This document shows positions 25,604 through 35,219 of a stretch of DNA of 64,000 nucleotides, in pieces (within the stretch, counting starts at the first letter, position 1; each line of letters starts with the position of its first letter). Below the pieces are notes generated by a model. It was not told the DNA's origin, ran no database searches, and saw only the letters and a program-made list of their open reading frames with translations. Position numbers and translations under genes: made by a program. Origin of the DNA: Actinoplanes sp040639655 (GTDB taxonomy: Bacteria > Actinomycetota > Actinomycetes > Mycobacteriales > Micromonosporaceae); assembly GCF_040639655.1 (NCBI RefSeq), contig NZ_JBFAAI010000002.1:372001-436000 (forward strand). The letters run 5' to 3'.

Positions 25604-28449
25604 CGCGCCGCCGGAACATCCTCGCCGCCGGGGTGGCCGGGGCCGGAGCCGCACTGCTCCCGGCCGGGTGGACGGCGGCCGCCCGGGCCGGTGCGGTGCC
25701 ACCGGCGGACGTGCTGGCCGCCGGGGACCTGGCGCTCTGGTACGACGAGCCCGCGGGAACGGACTGGCTACGGGCACTGCCGATCGGCAACGGGCGCCTC
25801 GGCGCCATGGTGTTCGGCAACATCGACACCGAACGGCTGCAGCTCAACGAGGACACCGTGTGGGCGGGTGGCCCCTACGACTCGGCGAACACGCGGGGCG
25901 CGGCCAACCTCGCGGAGATCCGGCGACGGGTCTTCGCCGACCAGTGGGTCCCGGCCCAGGACCTGATCAACCAGACGATGCTCGGCAACCCGGCCGGGCA
26001 GCTGGCGTACCAGCCGGTCGGTGATCTGCGGCTCGCCTTCGGCAGTGCCGCCGGCGCGTCGCAATATCACCGGGCGCTCGACCTGACCACCGCCACGGTG
26101 ACCACCACGTACGTGCTGAACGGCGTGCGGTATCAGCGGGAGGTGTTCGCGAGCGCACCGGACCAGGTGGTCGCGATCCGGCTGACGGCCGACCGCCCCG
26201 GCGCGGTCACCTTCGACGCCGCGTTCGGCAGCCCGCAGCGGACGACCGTGTCCAGCCCGGACTCCACGACGATCGCCCTCGACGGCATCTCCGGCACCAT
26301 GGAGGGCATCGCCGGCTCGGTGCGGTTCCTGGCCCTGGCCGGCGCGAGCGTCACCGGGGGCACGGTCAGCAGCTCCGGCGGCACGCTGCGGGTCTCCGGC
26401 GCCACGAGCGTCACCGTGCTGGTGTCGATGGGCTCCAGCTACGTCGACTACCGCACGGTCAACGGTGACTACCAGGGCATCGCGCGACGGCACCTCACGG
26501 CCGCCCGCAACGCCGGCTTCGACCAGCTGCGCGCCCGCCACGTGGCCGACCACCAAGCGCTCTTCAACCGGGTGACGATCGATCTGGGGCGTACGCCGGC
26601 GGCCGATCAGACCACCGACGTGCGGATCGCCCAGCATGCGAGCGTCAACGACCCGCAGTTGTCGGCCCTGCTGTTCCAGTACGGCCGGTACCTGCTGATC
26701 GCCTCGTCGCGACCGGGCACCCAGCCGGCGAACCTGCAGGGCATCTGGAACCAGGAGATGGCACCGTCCTGGGACTCCAAGTACACGATCAACGCGAACC
26801 TGCCGATGAACTACTGGCCGGCCGACACCACCAACCTCCCCGAGTGCCTCCTGCCGGTCTTCGACATGATCAGGGACCTGACGGTGACCGGCGCCCGCAC
26901 CGCGACCGTGCAGTACGGCGCCGGCGGCTGGGTGGCCCACCACAACACGGACGCCTGGCGGGGTTCATCGGTCGTCGACGGCGCGCTGTGGGGCATGTGG
27001 CAGACCGGTGGCGCCTGGCTCGCCACGATGATCTGGGACCACCACCTGTTCACCGGCGACGCCGAGTTCCTCCGCGCCAACTATCCCGCGATGAAGGGCG
27101 CCGCACAGTTCTTCCTCGACTCGCTGGTGGCCCACCCGTCGCTCGGGTATCTGGTCACCAACCCGTCGAACTCGCCGGAGTTGCCCCACCACGCGAACGC
27201 CAGCGTGTGCGCCGGGCCGACCATGGACAACCAGATCCTGCGTGACCTGTTCAACGGTGTCGCGCGGGCCGGCGAGATCCTGGGCGTGGACGCCGCCTTC
27301 CGTACCCGGGTCCTGGCGGCACGGGACCGGCTCGCACCGACCCGGGTCGGCTCACGCGGCAACGTCCAGGAGTGGCTCGCCGACTGGGTGGAGACCGAGC
27401 GTAACCACCGGCACGTCTCCCACCTGTACGGCCTGCATCCGAGCAATCAGATCACCCGGCGGGGAACGCCCCAGCTGTACCAGGCCGCGCGTCAGACGCT
27501 GGAGCTGCGCGGCGACGACGGGACCGGCTGGTCGCTCGCTTGGAAGATCAATTTCTGGGCCCGGCTGGAGGACGGTGCGCGCGCCCACAAACTGATCCGC
27601 GATCTGGTACGCACGGACCGGCTCGCGCCGAACATGTTCGACCTGCACCCGCCGTTCCAGATCGACGGCAACTTCGGCGCCACCTCGGGAATCGCCGAGA
27701 TGCTGCTGCACAGCCACAACGGCGAGCTGCACGTGCTGCCCGCCCTGCCGTCGGCCTGGCCGGCCGGGAGTGTCACCGGTTTGCGCGGCCGGGGCGGACA
27801 CACGGTCGGCGCCTCCTGGAGCGCCACTCGGACCGAGCTCGTCATCACGCCCGACCGCGACGGCACCGTCCGGGTCCGCAGCCGGATCTTCACCGGTACC
27901 TTCGAGCTGCGTGACGAGACGAGCGGCACCGCGGTGCAGCCGACCAGGCCGGAGACCGACCTCGTCGCGTTCACCGGGCAGGCCGGCCACACCTACCGCG
28001 CGTCGGCCACGCGATCGGGCCCGGTGGAGACCGGGGTGCACTACCGGCTGGTGGCTCAGCACAGCGGGAAGGCCGCCGACATCAGCGGAGCGTCGGCCAC
28101 CGCCGGGGCGCAGCTGATCCAGTGGCAGCTCTCCGGCGGCCTCAACCAGCAGTTCGACTTCCTGCCCTCCGACGGTGGCCACTACCGGATCCGGGCCCGG
28201 CACAGCGGCCTGGTGCTGCAGGTCGCCGGCACCGGCACCGGCGCCGACATCACCCAGCAACCCGACACCGGCTCCACCGGCCAGCAGTGGCGGGTGGAGG
28301 ACCAGGGCGGCGGGGTGGTCCGGCTGATCAACCGTCAGAGCGGCCTGGCCATGGACGTGTGGCAGGCCGCCACCGCCGACGGCGCCCGCATCTCCCAGTG
28401 GACTCCGGGTAGCAGCGCCAACCAGCGGTTCCAGCTCCAGCGCGTCTGA
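25600..28449 (+). CDS. Secreted GH95 alpha-L-fucosidase-type glycosidase with ricin lectin
   Basis: 949 residues starting at a GTG that overlaps the previous stop. Tat-like signal (TRRRNILAAGVAGAGAALL). The GH95 fold runs from about 42 to 800: LPIGNGRLGAMVFG near the N-terminus, TINANLPMNYWP with Asn398 and Asn400, NSPE with Glu527, NHRHVSHLYGLHP, and FQIDGNFG with Asp689. These match the catalytic Asn, Glu and Asp positions known for GH95, though the exact acid/base pairing is not proven here. A ricin trefoil fills 812-949. GH95 enzymes release alpha-1,2-L-fucose or L-galactose from plant and animal glycans. Confidence 0.92.
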   Translation: MTRRRNILAAGVAGAGAALLPAGWTAAARAGAVPPADVLAAGDLALWYDEPAGTDWLRALPIGNGRLGAMVFGNIDTERLQLNEDTVWAGGPYDSANTRGAANLAEIRRRVFADQWVPAQDLINQTMLGNPAGQLAYQPVGDLRLAFGSAAGASQYHRALDLTTATVTTTYVLNGVRYQREVFASAPDQVVAIRLTADRPGAVTFDAAFGSPQRTTVSSPDSTTIALDGISGTMEGIAGSVRFLALAGASVTGGTVSSSGGTLRVSGATSVTVLVSMGSSYVDYRTVNGDYQGIARRHLTAARNAGFDQLRARHVADHQALFNRVTIDLGRTPAADQTTDVRIAQHASVNDPQLSALLFQYGRYLLIASSRPGTQPANLQGIWNQEMAPSWDSKYTINANLPMNYWPADTTNLPECLLPVFDMIRDLTVTGARTATVQYGAGGWVAHHNTDAWRGSSVVDGALWGMWQTGGAWLATMIWDHHLFTGDAEFLRANYPAMKGAAQFFLDSLVAHPSLGYLVTNPSNSPELPHHANASVCAGPTMDNQILRDLFNGVARAGEILGVDAAFRTRVLAARDRLAPTRVGSRGNVQEWLADWVETERNHRHVSHLYGLHPSNQITRRGTPQLYQAARQTLELRGDDGTGWSLAWKINFWARLEDGARAHKLIRDLVRTDRLAPNMFDLHPPFQIDGNFGATSGIAEMLLHSHNGELHVLPALPSAWPAGSVTGLRGRGGHTVGASWSATRTELVITPDRDGTVRVRSRIFTGTFELRDETSGTAVQPTRPETDLVAFTGQAGHTYRASATRSGPVETGVHYRLVAQHSGKAADISGASATAGAQLIQWQLSGGLNQQFDFLPSDGGHYRIRARHSGLVLQVAGTGTGADITQQPDTGSTGQQWRVEDQGGGVVRLINRQSGLAMDVWQAATADGARISQWTPGSSANQRFQLQRV

Positions 28450-28800
28450 CACCCCGGGTGAACACGACATCGGTACCGCGGGTTCCCGTCGGTCACCGTT
28501 TCCCCGAGCACGTCAGCCGGCCCGTCCCCGTACTCCGCGACCGTGTCACTCAACTCCTGGACGGGCGGATTGTCACCGGAAATCGGAAAGCGAACGGGCC
28601 TGACTCAGTCCAGGAAGGCGACACACACTCCATCGGGGTACTGCCAGAGTTTGTTGCCGGCCGCAAACTCGGCCGCGCCCCGCCCCTGGATCCGTTCGAG
28701 GATGCCGTCCCCCTGACCGCCGGCGTCCACCGGTGGGCGGCAGCAGCCATCGATCGCTGCTGCCACCCGCAGGCACCGGTGACGACCACCGGCCGATCGA
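28450..28800. other. Convergent intergenic stretch with a possible gene remnant
   Basis: This lies between two convergent secreted-enzyme genes. On the minus strand, 28605-28766 reads as 53 codons from a GTG and ends NKLWQYPDGVCVAFLD, which looks protein-like, but there is no ribosome site and no family I recognise. It may be the end of a lost gene. No clear terminator hairpin was found. Confidence 0.3.
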
Positions 28801-31191
28801 TCAGTTGCGCAGGCTCCACTGCTGGTTCGTGCCGCCGTGACACGTCCAGAGCTGGATCCTGGTCCCGTTCGCGGTGCCGTTGCCGCTGGCGTCCAGGCAC
28901 AGCCCGGACTGCACGCCGGTGATCGATCCGTTGGCGTTGATGTTCCATTGCTGGTTGGACTGTCCGTTGCAGTCCCAGATGATCACGGGAGTGCCGTTGG
29001 CGGTCCCGTTGCCGGAGGCGTCGAGACACTTGTTGCTGTACACCGTCAGTTGCCTGCCGGCGGTGTGGGTCCATCGCTGGTTCGTCCCGCTGAGGCAGTC
29101 CCACAGTTGCACCTGGGCGCCGTTCGCCGTGCTGGCCCCGCCGACCTCGGCGCAGCGGCCGGACGCACCGCCGACGATCTGCACGTTCTGCCGGCTGGCG
29201 CCGGTCTGCGGCCCGGCGGAGGCCATCACCGCCTGCGCTCCGGCCGGCCAGTTGCCGCCGGTCACCGTGACGTTGCCGGACACCACGTTGCCCCGGTCGC
29301 CGTTGGTGACGTTGGTGCTGCCGTTGGAGGACCAGTTGCCGGTGACCGTGAAGTTGCCCATGTTCTCGGCGAACCAGTAGTTGGCGGTGGCCCATGTCCC
29401 GGTCGCGGAGAAGACGTTGTTGCGGGCGGTGTAGTAGCGCGAGCCCTCGTCGAAGTAGAGCCCGAAGTACCCGTTGGTACGCAGGCAGTAGTTGTCGCTG
29501 ATCAGCGCGCCCGGGTTGGCCGAGAGCGTGTAGATGCAGCCGCCGTCGTTCATCTGCTGCATCACGTCGTGGATGTAGTTGCCGGTGATCACGTTGTTCG
29601 CGGCGGTGGTGGCGGTCGAGTAGCGGGGCTGGTAGTTGTACAGCCCCCGGTCGGCGTAGTGGTTGCTGCCGCCCGCGTCGTTGGAGCCCCAGCCGTACCC
29701 AGCCGACACGCCGGTGTACGGCAGGTTGTAGACCTCGTTGTGCGAGATCGTGGCGCCGGCGACGTACGTGGTCAGGACGGACACGATGCCGCGGTGCTCG
29801 ACGCCCAGGTCGTGGAGCCGGTTGTTGCTGACGGTGATGTTCCGGTTGACCATGCGCTGGTCGGAGGGATGATGCGCATCAGCTCGCACGCCGCCGACGA
29901 CGATGCCGCCGGCCGAGTTGCGAGCGATCTCCGACCGGGTGACGGTGATGTCGGTGGCGCCCAGTCCGATACCACTGGCGTGCGCGGTGGCGTCGTTGCC
30001 GATGCCGATCGCGGTCTGGCCCAGGTTGACGAACTGGGAGTCGGTGAAGGTGATGTTGCTGGCCGCGGAGACCTGCACGGCGGCCGGCGACTGGAACCAG
30101 TTGGGGCGGGTGGCCTCGAACTGCGGGCAGCCGTTGTGGCACGACGTGAACGCGGGCCAGTTCCAGTTCCCCGAGATGTACGCACCGGTCTGCTGGTCGG
30201 CATAGCCCTGGCTGCCGCTGGGCCCGAGCCAGCTCGTCCCGCTGAACGTGATCCCGGCGAAGGTGACGTGGTGTGCGGGAGCGGCGTACGTTCCTCCGAT
30301 CTGGAGCAGTGATTCGAGCGCCGGCAGTTCCACGCTCACGCTGGTCATGTTCTGGCCGGACAGCGGGATGTAGGACAGCGCTCCGGTGCCGGGGTCCAGG
30401 TGCCACTCCCCCGGCGCGTCGAGGAACTCGTAGGCGTTGCTCAGGTACAGCGGTCCGGCCCGGTGCGGACTGGTGAACGTGTCGTACCCGAAGTTGTTGT
30501 TGCTCCAGCCGGGTTGCTGCATCGTGATCAGGTTCCCGGCGATGTTCTGCACCGACACGTAGCGGTCGGTGAACGAGCCGACGCTCTCCACCTGGACACG
30601 ATTGTCGGTGGCGAGGTTGTTGAGGTAGGACAGCGCTCCGTTGGTGAACCTCAGTCCGGTGCTGTCCGCGGTGAAGTCGGCCCGGTTGACCTGGGTACGC
30701 GCGCGGGTGGCGATGGCCCCGTTGACGTAGAGCTGCCGGCTGTCCCGGCCGGCGCCGACGTTGGCGCGCCAGATGTTCCTGCCGGAGTCCGCAAGCGACC
30801 ACCCGGTGACGGCCCGGGAGCCGCTGATCACGGGCCGGGCCGACGGCGCGGCCTGCCACAGGACACGGTAGCCGTTCGTGCCGGAGTCGGCGGCGGTCAG
30901 CCGCAGCGGCGCGGGCAGCCGGTACACCCCGTCGGCGAGTTGCACGACGATGTCACCGGACATGGACCCGGTGAGCGCTCGCACGGCGGTCTGCGCGGCG
31001 GTGAGTGAGCACGGCTGGGCGCTCGTGCAAACGGTGCCGGTCCCGGCCGGGGCGGCGTAGAGGGTGGTGGTGGCGGCCCGGGCGGGGGTGGCCGACGTCG
31101 CCACGACGGCCGCGGTGGCCACGACCGTCAGTGACATCGTCGCGAGCCGGGAGAGAAGTCTCCCCGGCGAGGCTGAGCGAGGTACGGACAC
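28801..31191 (-). CDS. Secreted right-handed beta-helix protein with ricin lectin
   Basis: 796 residues. GTG start at 31191 with AAGGAG 6 bases upstream. Signal peptide (about 1-40, ATPARA), then a parallel beta-helix region (about 42-660) rich in N-x-(I/V)-x-x-N and G-I-x-V turns (ITFTDSQFVNLGQTAIGIG, ITVSNNRLHDLGVEHRGI, NVITGNYIHDVMQ), and a ricin trefoil (about 672-796) with NQQW repeats. Beta-helix enzymes of this size are usually polysaccharide lyases or glycosidases such as galactosidases; no family-defining catalytic triad could be assigned by eye. A FadR-type site lies 64 bases upstream. Confidence 0.85.
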   Translation of the reverse strand: MSVPRSASPGRLLSRLATMSLTVVATAAVVATSATPARAATTTLYAAPAGTGTVCTSAQPCSLTAAQTAVRALTGSMSGDIVVQLADGVYRLPAPLRLTAADSGTNGYRVLWQAAPSARPVISGSRAVTGWSLADSGRNIWRANVGAGRDSRQLYVNGAIATRARTQVNRADFTADSTGLRFTNGALSYLNNLATDNRVQVESVGSFTDRYVSVQNIAGNLITMQQPGWSNNNFGYDTFTSPHRAGPLYLSNAYEFLDAPGEWHLDPGTGALSYIPLSGQNMTSVSVELPALESLLQIGGTYAAPAHHVTFAGITFSGTSWLGPSGSQGYADQQTGAYISGNWNWPAFTSCHNGCPQFEATRPNWFQSPAAVQVSAASNITFTDSQFVNLGQTAIGIGNDATAHASGIGLGATDITVTRSEIARNSAGGIVVGGVRADAHHPSDQRMVNRNITVSNNRLHDLGVEHRGIVSVLTTYVAGATISHNEVYNLPYTGVSAGYGWGSNDAGGSNHYADRGLYNYQPRYSTATTAANNVITGNYIHDVMQQMNDGGCIYTLSANPGALISDNYCLRTNGYFGLYFDEGSRYYTARNNVFSATGTWATANYWFAENMGNFTVTGNWSSNGSTNVTNGDRGNVVSGNVTVTGGNWPAGAQAVMASAGPQTGASRQNVQIVGGASGRCAEVGGASTANGAQVQLWDCLSGTNQRWTHTAGRQLTVYSNKCLDASGNGTANGTPVIIWDCNGQSNQQWNINANGSITGVQSGLCLDASGNGTANGTRIQLWTCHGGTNQQWSLRN

Positions 31192-31254
31192 GGGTGTCTC
31201 CTTACCTGGGGAAATGGGGGAAAGTGCGGGAGCGGGACACAGTCAGCCGTCAGT

Positions 31255-31265
31255 TCATCATACGA
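31255..31265. promoter_or_regulatory. FadR-type operator before the beta-helix gene
   Basis: The plus strand reads TCATCATACGA, 9 of 11 identical to the ACGTCATACGA form of the motif. On the gene's strand it overlaps TATGAT, a good -10 candidate, 64 bases before the GTG. Confidence 0.45.
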
Positions 31266-31369
31266 ATTATGTCTCAACAAGGATTGACGGATGTCGCTTT
31301 CGACGGCACGCGTCCCGGATGCCGTACGCCGGATCGGTCAGGAGATCCGCCGCTCAGGGCCCGTGCCGC

Positions 31370-32131
31370 TCATCGGCCGAGCCAGCCACCGTCGACCGGT
31401 ATCACCGCCCCGTTGACGTAGTCCGAGGCCGCCGAGGCGAGGAACACCGTGACGCCGCCCAGGTCGTCCGGGCGGCCCCACCGGCCCGCCGGGATCCGGG
31501 CGAGAATGGCCCGGTCGCGTTCGGGATCGTCGCGCAGCGCCCGGGTGTTGTCGGTGGCGATGTAGCCGGGAGCGATGGCGTTCACGTTCACCCCGTGCGC
31601 GGCCCACTCGTTGGCGAGTGCCTTCGTGAGCCCGGCGATACCGGACTTCGAGGCGGCATATCCGGGTACGGTGACGCCGCCCTGGAAACTCAGCAGCGAC
31701 GCGGTGAAGATGATCTTCCCGTGTCCCCGGGCGGTCATGGTCCGGCCGATCTCCCGGCTCAGCACGAACTGGCCGCTGAGGTTGACCTCGATGACCCGGT
31801 CCCACATGTCGTCGGTGTGGTCGGCCGCCGGCGTACGGATGATCGTGCCGGCGTTGTTCACCAGGATGTCGATCGGTCCGAGAGCGAGGACGTCATGGGC
31901 CAGCCGCCGCACCGCCGCCCGGTCGGCCAGGTCCGCCCGGAACCCGGTGAACCGGCGACCGGCACCGCGGACCCGGCGCTCCACCTCGCTGCCGTCCGGC
32001 TCGAGCCGGGCGGAGACGCCGACGACGTCCGCACCGGCCACGGCGAGCGCCTCCGCCATCGCCAGGCCGATGCCACGCCGGGCGCCGGTCACGAGAGCGG
32101 TCCGTCCCGACAGGTCGAACAGGGCGGTCAC
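31370..32131 (-). CDS. Short-chain dehydrogenase (KduD / 2-keto-3-deoxy sugar-acid type)
   Basis: 253 residues with the classical SDR layout: TGARRGIG cofactor motif (15-22), NNAG, catalytic Ser/Tyr/Lys (S in TASLLS, YAASK) and a C-terminal VDGGW. The opening LFDLSGRTALVTGARRGIGLAMAEAL is typical of KduD-like enzymes that oxidise 2-keto-3-deoxy sugar acids. GTG start overlaps the end of the dehydrogenase gene upstream (GTGA). In a non-phosphorylating fucose route this would be the step after the dehydratase, but the exact substrate is not readable from sequence. Confidence 0.88.
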   Translation of the reverse strand: MTALFDLSGRTALVTGARRGIGLAMAEALAVAGADVVGVSARLEPDGSEVERRVRGAGRRFTGFRADLADRAAVRRLAHDVLALGPIDILVNNAGTIIRTPAADHTDDMWDRVIEVNLSGQFVLSREIGRTMTARGHGKIIFTASLLSFQGGVTVPGYAASKSGIAGLTKALANEWAAHGVNVNAIAPGYIATDNTRALRDDPERDRAILARIPAGRWGRPDDLGGVTVFLASAASDYVNGAVIPVDGGWLGR

Positions 32132-33152
32132 CGGGTCTCCTCCCGCGAGTCGAGCAGCACCTTCATGACGCCGCCGCCGGCCAGTGCCGCGAACGCCGCG
32201 GCCACCTCACCGAGCGGCTCGATCCGCGAGATCAGCGGCTGGACCGCGATCCTGCCTCCGGCGAGCAGCCGGACCGCCTCCTCCATGTCCTCACGCCGAT
32301 AGAGCCGCGCCCCGAGCAGCTCCAGCTCACGCCAGAAGAAACTGTGCAGGTTCACCTGCCGGGGCTGCGGGTGGATCGCCACCATCACCAGCCGGCCCCG
32401 CGTGGTCAGCACGCTGATGGCGGTGTCGACGCCCAGCGCCGAACCGGACACCTCGAACGCGACGTCGGCGAGGGCCCCGCCGGTGCGGTCCGCGACCGCG
32501 GTCGTCACGTCGGTCGGCACCGGATCCACGGTGTCGATGCCGATACCGGCCGCGACGCCGCGCCGGTACTCGTCGGGTTCGACCAGGAGCACACGGGCAC
32601 CGCGGAGCTGCGCCACCCGGGCGATCAGTACGCCGATCGGACCGCCACCGACCACGACCACCTGATCGCCCATGGCCACGTTCGCCCGGCGGACGTCGTG
32701 CACCGCCACGGCGACCGGCTCGGTCAGCGCCGCCTGATCGAGCGGCAGGCCGTCCGGCAACGGCACGACGAGGTTCGCCGGTACGTTCCACGAGTCCTGC
32801 ATGGACCCCGGCGAGTCGATGCCGAGGAAGTTCATGGCATGGCAGATGTGCGAGTTGCCGCGCAGGCAGGCGGTACACCGCCCGCACCAGCGGTCGGCAT
32901 CACCGTGACGGCCTGACCGACGGCGAGGTCGTCGACGCCCGCGCCGAGCGCCGCGATCCGGCCGGACATCTCGTGCCCGATGACCGCGGGAGCAGCGACC
33001 CGGGAGTCCATGTCCCCGTGGTAGATGTGCAGATCGGTACCGCAGATGCCGGTGTAGGCCACGGCGATCCGCACCTGGCCCGCACCGGGCGGCTGCGGTT
33101 CCCGGTCGACGACGTCGAATTGCTGCGCTCCTCGGTAGAGCACTGATCTCAT
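32128..33152 (-). pseudogene. Zinc-dependent medium-chain dehydrogenase, interrupted by a frameshift
   Basis: The N-terminal part (33152 down to about 32900) encodes the catalytic zinc site (YTGICGTDLHIYHGD, GHEMSG) and runs to VGQAVTVMPT. The rest continues in another frame as WCGRCTACLRGNSHICHAMNFLG and on to the Rossmann motif VVVGGGPIGVLIARVAQLRGA and the normal C-terminus. A single missing base near 32890-32900 explains the break; all else, including structural-zinc cysteines, is intact (about 340 residues when joined). It is either a recent inactivation or a sequencing error. ATG 33152 has GAGG upstream. Confidence 0.8.
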
Positions 33153-33205
33153 CGAACCTCCGTATGGGGGCAGCCCGCCGGAAGCGGGCGGACGTCGTTG
33201 TTGGG

Positions 33206-34390
33206 CTACGGCGCCACAGGGAACCGGGCGGGCCGGGCGACGCCGTCCAGATCCGGCAGCAGCCGCTGACCGGCGCGCTCCGGGCGTACGTTCGGCCCCT
33301 CCGCCGCGGCCCCGGTGAATCGGTGCGCCGCGGCCCGGATCGCCCGGTCGTCGACGCGGATGCCGAGGCCCGGGGTGTCACTGAGAAGGAAGGCGCCGTC
33401 CTCGACCTGCAGGTCCAGTGAGACGCCGACGGGTGGGTCCAGGTCCTGCAATTCGCTGGTCAGGTGATTCGGTACGGAGGTCGCCGCGTGCAACAGCCCG
33501 ATCGGGATGTTGCCCACCGGGCTCACCGGCAGGTCGTGGGCGTGGGCCAGGGTGGAGACCCGGAGGAAGTGGGTGACGCCCCACACGGCGGCCGTCTGCA
33601 CGATGTCGACCGCCCCGGCCGCGATGATCGGACGGCACTGCTCGAGCCCGCTGAGGTTCTCCCCGGTGGCCACCGACGCCCGTACGCCACGGGTGACCGC
33701 GGCGTGACCCTCGGCGTCCCAGCGGCGTACCGGCTCCTCGATCCAGATCAGGTCGACGGTGCGCTCGAGTTCGCTGACGTGACGGACGGCCTGCTTCCGG
33801 GTCCAGGCCTCGTTCACGTCGAGCATGAGGCCGGGCCGCCGCCCGTGCGCCGCCTCGGTCAGCACATCCCTGACCAGGCACAACCGGTCCCGGTCACGCT
33901 CGATGTCCAGCCCGCCCTTGAGCTTGGCGGCGCGCAGACCGTACCCGGCATAGATCTCATAGGCGGCGACGAGCTCGTCGTCGGTCAGCGCGATGTCCAG
34001 GCCGGAGGCGTACGCCGGGACCCGCCGGTCGCGCCCGCCGAGCAACCGCCACAACGGCTGGCCGGCGGCTTTGGCCTTGATGTCCCACAGAGCGGTGTCC
34101 AGCGCGCCGATGGTGCCGAACACCGGCCCCGCGTGCCCGGCCTTGAAGGTGTGCCGCAGCATGCGGTCGTAGAGGGACGTCACCGCGCGGGGATCCTCAC
34201 CCTCGACGGCGGCGAAGACCCGTTCGATCTCCACGTGCGGGCCGAGGCCCACCCCGGAGATGCCCTCGTCCGTGTCCACGATGACGATCGACACCGGGAC
34301 CATGCCGTCGGCGAAGACGCCGTTGGCGTCGCCGACCGGCCGTCCCCATTGCTGCACCGTGGTCAGTGTCCGATATCCGGTGATCCGCAT
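33206..34390 (-). CDS. Enolase-superfamily (mandelate racemase / sugar-acid dehydratase) enzyme
   Basis: 394 residues. N-terminal capping domain, then a barrel with Lys-x-Lys (AAKLKGG), metal ligands Asp (MLDVNEAW), Glu (IWIEEPV) and Glu (VATGENLSG), the hallmarks of the superfamily. The usual His in the last barrel strands is not obvious (SPVGNIPIG instead), so the subgroup is uncertain. By context (fucosidase, SDR, importer) L-fuconate, L-galactonate or a related acid is the likely substrate. It is one base from the permease gene upstream and in the same operon. Confidence 0.85.
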   Translation of the reverse strand: MRITGYRTLTTVQQWGRPVGDANGVFADGMVPVSIVIVDTDEGISGVGLGPHVEIERVFAAVEGEDPRAVTSLYDRMLRHTFKAGHAGPVFGTIGALDTALWDIKAKAAGQPLWRLLGGRDRRVPAYASGLDIALTDDELVAAYEIYAGYGLRAAKLKGGLDIERDRDRLCLVRDVLTEAAHGRRPGLMLDVNEAWTRKQAVRHVSELERTVDLIWIEEPVRRWDAEGHAAVTRGVRASVATGENLSGLEQCRPIIAAGAVDIVQTAAVWGVTHFLRVSTLAHAHDLPVSPVGNIPIGLLHAATSVPNHLTSELQDLDPPVGVSLDLQVEDGAFLLSDTPGLGIRVDDRAIRAAAHRFTGAAAEGPNVRPERAGQRLLPDLDGVARPARFPVAP

Positions 34391-34391
34391 G

Positions 34392-35219
34392 TCAGCCCTT
34401 CGTGGAGCCGGCGGCGACGCCGTCGGCGATCTGGCGCTGGAGGAAGAGATAGACGACGAGCACGGGAAGCGCGGCGATCAGAACCCCGGAGGCGAAGGTC
34501 GGGATGTCGTCGGAGTACTGCCCGCGCAGCGAGGTCACGCCCACCATGAGGGTCCGGTGGTCGGCCGAGGGCATCATCACCAGCGACATGAGCACGTCGT
34601 TCCAGCAGAAGAGGGCGTTGAGGATCCCCACCGACAGCAGGGCCGGGGTGCCGAGCGGCAGCATGATCCGGCGGTACACGCCGTAGACGCTGTTGCCGTC
34701 GATCCTGGCCGCGTCGATGACCTCCTGGGGAACGGTCCGGTAGTAGCCGGTCATCAGGAAGACGGTGAACGGCAGGAACTGCGCGACATAGACGAGAATC
34801 AGGCCCGGGTACGTGTCGATGAGCCCGGTGTCGGCCATGATCCGCGCGAGCGGCACCATGATCACCTGGAAGGGCACGAAGAGCCCCGCCAGGCAGGCCA
34901 GATACAGCACCGTGGATCCGCGGAAGCGCAACCGGCTCAGGGCGAAGCCCGCCATCGAGCCGAGCAGCAGCAGGAGCAGCACCGCCGACGTCACGACCAG
35001 GAGCGAATTGGCCAGGTAGCGACCCATGCCGACGCTGGTCCACGCCGTCGTGAGGTTCGCACCGCGCAGGGTGTCGGCAAGCGCGAATCGATCGAGGACG
35101 TAGTCACGCCGGGTCTTCATGGCCACGTTGACGGTGAACAGCAAGGGGTAGATCGTGGCGAGCGCGAGCAGGAGCATCGGGAGCGCGAGAAGCCAGGTGG
35201 CCGGGCGGAAACGCGACAT
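34392..35219 (-). CDS. Sugar ABC transporter permease (MalG-type, CUT1)
   Basis: 275 residues with six predicted helices. The cytoplasmic coupling (EAA) loop reads EVIDAARIDGNSVYGVYRRIMLPLGTP. It pairs with the MalF-type permease, whose stop codon overlaps this start, and with the lipoprotein at 36193-37461. No ATPase gene lies in the locus, so it probably uses a shared MsmK-like ATPase encoded elsewhere, as is usual for actinobacterial CUT1 importers. Confidence 0.92.
   Translation of the reverse strand: MSRFRPATWLLALPMLLLALATIYPLLFTVNVAMKTRRDYVLDRFALADTLRGANLTTAWTSVGMGRYLANSLLVVTSAVLLLLLLGSMAGFALSRLRFRGSTVLYLACLAGLFVPFQVIMVPLARIMADTGLIDTYPGLILVYVAQFLPFTVFLMTGYYRTVPQEVIDAARIDGNSVYGVYRRIMLPLGTPALLSVGILNALFCWNDVLMSLVMMPSADHRTLMVGVTSLRGQYSDDIPTFASGVLIAALPVLVVYLFLQRQIADGVAAGSTKG

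Noticed and set aside
28605..28766. 53-codon minus-strand frame ending in a protein-like sequence
   Set aside because: No ribosome site and no family recognised; kept only as a possible remnant in the intergenic entry.
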